DNA of 64,000 bases from Gammaproteobacteria bacterium Milos-ODIII6 (lineage in GTDB: Bacteria > Pseudomonadota > Gammaproteobacteria > Chromatiales > Chromatiaceae). Numbering within the stretch: position 1 is the first letter of the stretch; each line of letters begins with the position of its first letter. Of the stretch, positions 61,691 to 64,000 are shown piece by piece. The stretch lies in contig JAPTHR010000002.1 of NCBI GenBank assembly GCA_029228645.1, positions 248,001 through 312,000 of the forward strand, given 5' to 3'. A program made the position numbers and the translations under genes. Below the pieces are notes generated by a model that searched no databases, had not been told where the DNA came from, and worked only from the letters and a program-made list of their open reading frames with translations.

Positions 61691-62345
61691 CGCGATCCCG
61701 GTAGAGGAAGTCCAGGTCGGACACCTTCAGCCCGGTGTTGCGCCGGTCGAGTGCGATAACCCCGTCCTTGAGACCGACGATACGGGTCGCGTAGCGCAAC
61801 GCGAGTTCGACGTCGTGCATTGCCAGCACCACGGTGCCGAACTGCTCGTGCAGGGCATCCAGCACGGTGCGCGCCTGGTGGCTGTCGACCGCGGATACCG
61901 GCTCGTCGCCGAGTACCAGCTCGCCTCCCTGGTGCAGGGCGCGACAGACGCCGACCCGTTGCTGCTGTCCGCCGGACAGTTCCCCGGCCCGCTCGAACAG
62001 CTTGTCCTGCAAGCCGAGGCGCGCCACCAACGGCCGGATCGCGGCAGTCTCCCTTTGCCGCGGCCACGCCAGGTTCAGCAGGTTGTACCAGCTCGGATGG
62101 CGGTTGAGCCGCCCCATGTAGACGTTGTGAAAAACGCTCAGCGAGGCAACCAGACCGGGATTCTGCGGCACCAACGCGGCACGGTCGCGCAGGCGGGCCT
62201 GGATGGCCGCGAGCAGGGTCGACTTGCCGGCGCCGCTCTCGCCCACCAGGGCGATGCGGTCACCCGCCTCGATGCCGAGCGAGACACCACGCAGCACAGG
62301 ACCCCGGTCGTAACCGAGGTCCTGCTTGACCAGCTTCAGCAGCAC
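61674..62345 (-). CDS. PhnC-type ABC transporter ATP-binding protein
   Basis: 223 residues from a GTG. Walker A is GESGAGKST, signature LSGGQQQR, Walker B 'LVLGDEPVSAVD', and switch 'LAMHD'. The closest group by motif is PhnC. It starts 4 bases after the binding-protein stop and overlaps the permease, so the three genes are one operon: binding protein, ATPase, permease. Confidence 0.85.
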   Translation of the reverse strand: MLLKLVKQDLGYDRGPVLRGVSLGIEAGDRIALVGESGAGKSTLLAAIQARLRDRAALVPQNPGLVASLSVFHNVYMGRLNRHPSWYNLLNLAWPRQRETAAIRPLVARLGLQDKLFERAGELSGGQQQRVGVCRALHQGGELVLGDEPVSAVDSHQARTVLDALHEQFGTVVLAMHDVELALRYATRIVGLKDGVIALDRRNTGLKVSDLDFLYRDRDAPRS

Positions 62346-62349
62346 CGGG

Positions 62350-63219
62350 TCAGTCGATCAGCTTGATCTCACGCGCGGTGTCGAGGATGGGCTGGAAGTC
62401 GGCGTTGGTGGCCGGAATAAAACCTTTGCGCGGGAACGAGGCCAGCAGGTCCGGGGCGTCCATGTCGAGCAGCGCCTGACGCACCTTTTCCTTGAAGCCC
62501 TCGCCCCAACGCTGATCGACATCGCCGCGAATGGTCCATTGGTAGTCGGGATAACCCGGCGTCTTCCAGATCACCGAGAGCTTGTCCGGATCGATCTTTC
62601 CCTCGGCGAGTTCGCGCTTCCAGACCTTGAAGTTGGTCGCGCCGACCTGGTAGGCGCCTGACTGCACCAGCGCAACGGTCTTGGAGTGGTTGCCGCTGAA
62701 GCCGACCTTGGAGAAGACCTCGTCCGGCGATTTACCGAACTGCTGGCGGATGTGGTACTCGGGCATCAGACGGCCCGAGGTTGAGCCCTTGGACCCGAAC
62801 GTGAAGGTCATGCCGGCGATCTCCTTCGGGAAGTCCTGCGACGGTTTCAGGCCGGTGCTGACATGTGCGATGAAATAGGTCTCGAAGTTCGGGTCCTCGA
62901 TCCCCTGGGCGATCGCCTCGGAGCCTTCGACCAGCAGGCGCGCACGCACGCCTGACAGGCCACCGAACCACGCCAGTTGCACCTGGTCGTTGCGGAAAGC
63001 GGTCACTGCAGCGGCATAGGACTTGACCGGCACGTAGCGGGTCTCGACGCCCAGCGCCTCGCTCAGGTAGGTGGCGACCTTGCCGAAGCGCTCCTTCAGG
63101 CGCGCCTCGTCCTGGTCAGGTATCGCCGTGAAAACAAAGGTATCGGCAACCGCCACCGATGTTGCCAGCAGGCCCGCGGCCAACGCGATGAAAAACCTAC
63201 GCCCGATCAACTTTCCCAT
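62350..63219 (-). CDS. PhnD-type periplasmic binding protein, putative selenate/oxyanion binding
   Basis: 289 residues with a signal peptide ('LLATSVAVADT'). Family landmarks are 'FTAIPDQDEARLKERFGKVATYLSEALG', 'QLAWFGGLSGVRAR', 'TFTFGSKGSTSGRLMPEY', 'KVGFSGNHSKTVALVQSG' and 'YPDYQWTIRGD'. From memory, 'FGS-x-x-STSG-x-LMP' and 'YDY-x-WTVRGD' are typical of the branch annotated as putative selenate ABC transporter binding proteins, while classical PhnD differs there. The selenoneine-type cluster in this window supports a selenium role, but phosphonate or phosphite binding cannot be excluded. Confidence 0.75.
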   Translation of the reverse strand: MGKLIGRRFFIALAAGLLATSVAVADTFVFTAIPDQDEARLKERFGKVATYLSEALGVETRYVPVKSYAAAVTAFRNDQVQLAWFGGLSGVRARLLVEGSEAIAQGIEDPNFETYFIAHVSTGLKPSQDFPKEIAGMTFTFGSKGSTSGRLMPEYHIRQQFGKSPDEVFSKVGFSGNHSKTVALVQSGAYQVGATNFKVWKRELAEGKIDPDKLSVIWKTPGYPDYQWTIRGDVDQRWGEGFKEKVRQALLDMDAPDLLASFPRKGFIPATNADFQPILDTAREIKLID

Positions 63220-63499
63220 GATGACTTTTCCCTCAGATATGGTTTCGGAAGCAAATTCGCTCGCCGCTCACGTTAGTGGAAGCGGGCGCCAGGGCGCAAC
63301 CACCAACGCATGACAAAAAGGAGGGTTGATCCGCAGTGTCTTCGGGGTAAAGAGCGACGGCCTCCGAAGAAGCGCAAGTCCACCCCGGCAGACAGGTGTC
63401 GAGCGGCGAGGTATCGGAGTCGGTAAGCGACGCCGACAGCCGGGCTTGGGAGTTTGCAGTAGGATGTTTGGCAGACAGTCAAGCGGCCGAACAGTAGAG

Positions 63500-64000
63500 A
63501 TGCGAAACACAGATTCGGTAGTGGGGTCAGCGTTGTATTCATCGAGACCTCGCGAGAGACGCGCGCTACGGCTCTCTCAATCGCTGCTGGCACTGCTGTT
63601 TCTCAATTTCCTGACCACCTTCGGCAACCTCTGGCCGAGCGCGCTGATCGTACCGGGTGCACGCATCGGGCCGGAATTCGTCGCTCTATGGGTGTTCATC
63701 CTGGCCCTGGTGGCGTTGTTCGGTCATGTCGGACGCCGCGCCAGCCTGTTCCTGACGCTCCTGTTCGTGCTGATCAGCATCGGGCGCTACGCCGAAGTCA
63801 CCATGCCCGCGCTGATGGGGCGCCCGCTCAACCTGTACTGGGATGCCCCGCAGCTGCCGAGATTCCTGAGTGTCGCCAGCCAGGACCTGAGCGGCTGGCA
63901 GATCGCCGGGATCATCGTGGCGTTCATCGCGGGCATGTGGCTGCTGGGCCGGATGATCCGCATCGCGATCGAGACCCTCTCCCGGCATGCCGCGCCCGCG
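63500..64000 (+). CDS. N-terminal part of a multi-helix membrane protein (3' end outside window)
   Basis: 167 codons from ATG 63500, open to the window end. After a basic cytoplasmic start there are four hydrophobic helices (about 27-50, 60-80, 85-105, 145-165). The segment 'GRYAEVTMPALMGRPLNLYWD' resembles the region before the catalytic domain in some membrane-bound sulfatase/LTA-synthase-like proteins, but that domain would lie beyond the window. The start codon is chosen as the first ATG with GTAGAG upstream. Confidence 0.6.
   Translation, partial: MRNTDSVVGSALYSSRPRERRALRLSQSLLALLFLNFLTTFGNLWPSALIVPGARIGPEFVALWVFILALVALFGHVGRRASLFLTLLFVLISIGRYAEVTMPALMGRPLNLYWDAPQLPRFLSVASQDLSGWQIAGIIVAFIAGMWLLGRMIRIAIETLSRHAAPA

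Overview
The window is GC-rich, tightly packed bacterial DNA. The protein types (Mla/MCE, Lol/FtsX-type ABC systems, YcbB/YcbK pair, HemG, PhnCDE-type transporter, OmpA, Zrg-like zinc cluster, dodecaheme cytochrome c, intradiol dioxygenase) point to a gammaproteobacterium. A respiratory or sulfur-oxidising Chromatiales-like lineage is my guess, but nothing here fixes the genus. No rRNA, tRNA or CRISPR array was seen.

Layout. 0-9.3 kb: ion and phosphate handling. This has a Na/Pi cotransporter behind 11-bp phased repeats that resemble a Pho box, a decayed Pit transporter, an MscS-like/MgtE-N-CBS/MgtE operon, two short inverted-repeat elements (MITE-like) and an intradiol dioxygenase. 9.5-14.6 kb: an AT-richer amidohydrolase gene, then a Zrg-like zinc cluster (DUF3299 lipoprotein, His-rich DUF2796 protein, ABC ATPase, FtsX-like permease). 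14.8-25.8 kb: cell-envelope genes (TSP3-OmpA protein, modular peptidoglycan-binding lipoprotein), a histone-deacetylase-like hydrolase, a VIT/DUF211 pair, an ankyrin-SPOR protein and an ABC-FtsX-AttH operon. 25.9-29.9 kb: small secreted or orphan genes, a MITE-like repeat, an unusual Ala/Arg five-residue-repeat protein and hemG. 29.9-34.8 kb: an L,D-transpeptidase/YcbK pair, a TerC-family gene and a cluster of broken genes (marC, rimK-like, C39-like). 35-40.7 kb: a sensory pair (periplasmic binding protein plus CHASE-PAS-GGDEF-EAL), DUF302 and folE.

The most interesting part is 40.8-46.4 kb. A SenB-type glycosyltransferase is divergent from a three-gene operon encoding an EgtB/SenA-type sulfoxide or selenoneine synthase, the histidine methyltransferase EgtD, and a flavoprotein fused to selenophosphate synthetase (SelD). 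Together these look like a complete selenoneine (selenium analogue of ergothioneine) pathway: histidine to hercynine (EgtD), selenide to selenophosphate (SelD), selenosugar (SenB), then C-Se bond formation (SenA). About 14 kb further on (60.1-63.2 kb) is a PhnD/PhnC/double-PhnE ABC transporter. Its binding protein resembles the branch annotated as putative selenate transporters, so uptake and use of selenium may both be encoded in this window.

46.4-59.8 kb holds a patatin-like lipase, a sterol-desaturase-like enzyme, an EHPG-repeat protein, a DUF547 protein, a TVP38-flavin reductase fusion, a secreted FKBP isomerase, a 12-haem cytochrome with an FNR-like box in its upstream gap, an ATP-grasp enzyme, a YHS lipoprotein, a transposase remnant and a RelE/ParE-type toxin-antitoxin pair. 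The window ends inside a membrane protein gene.
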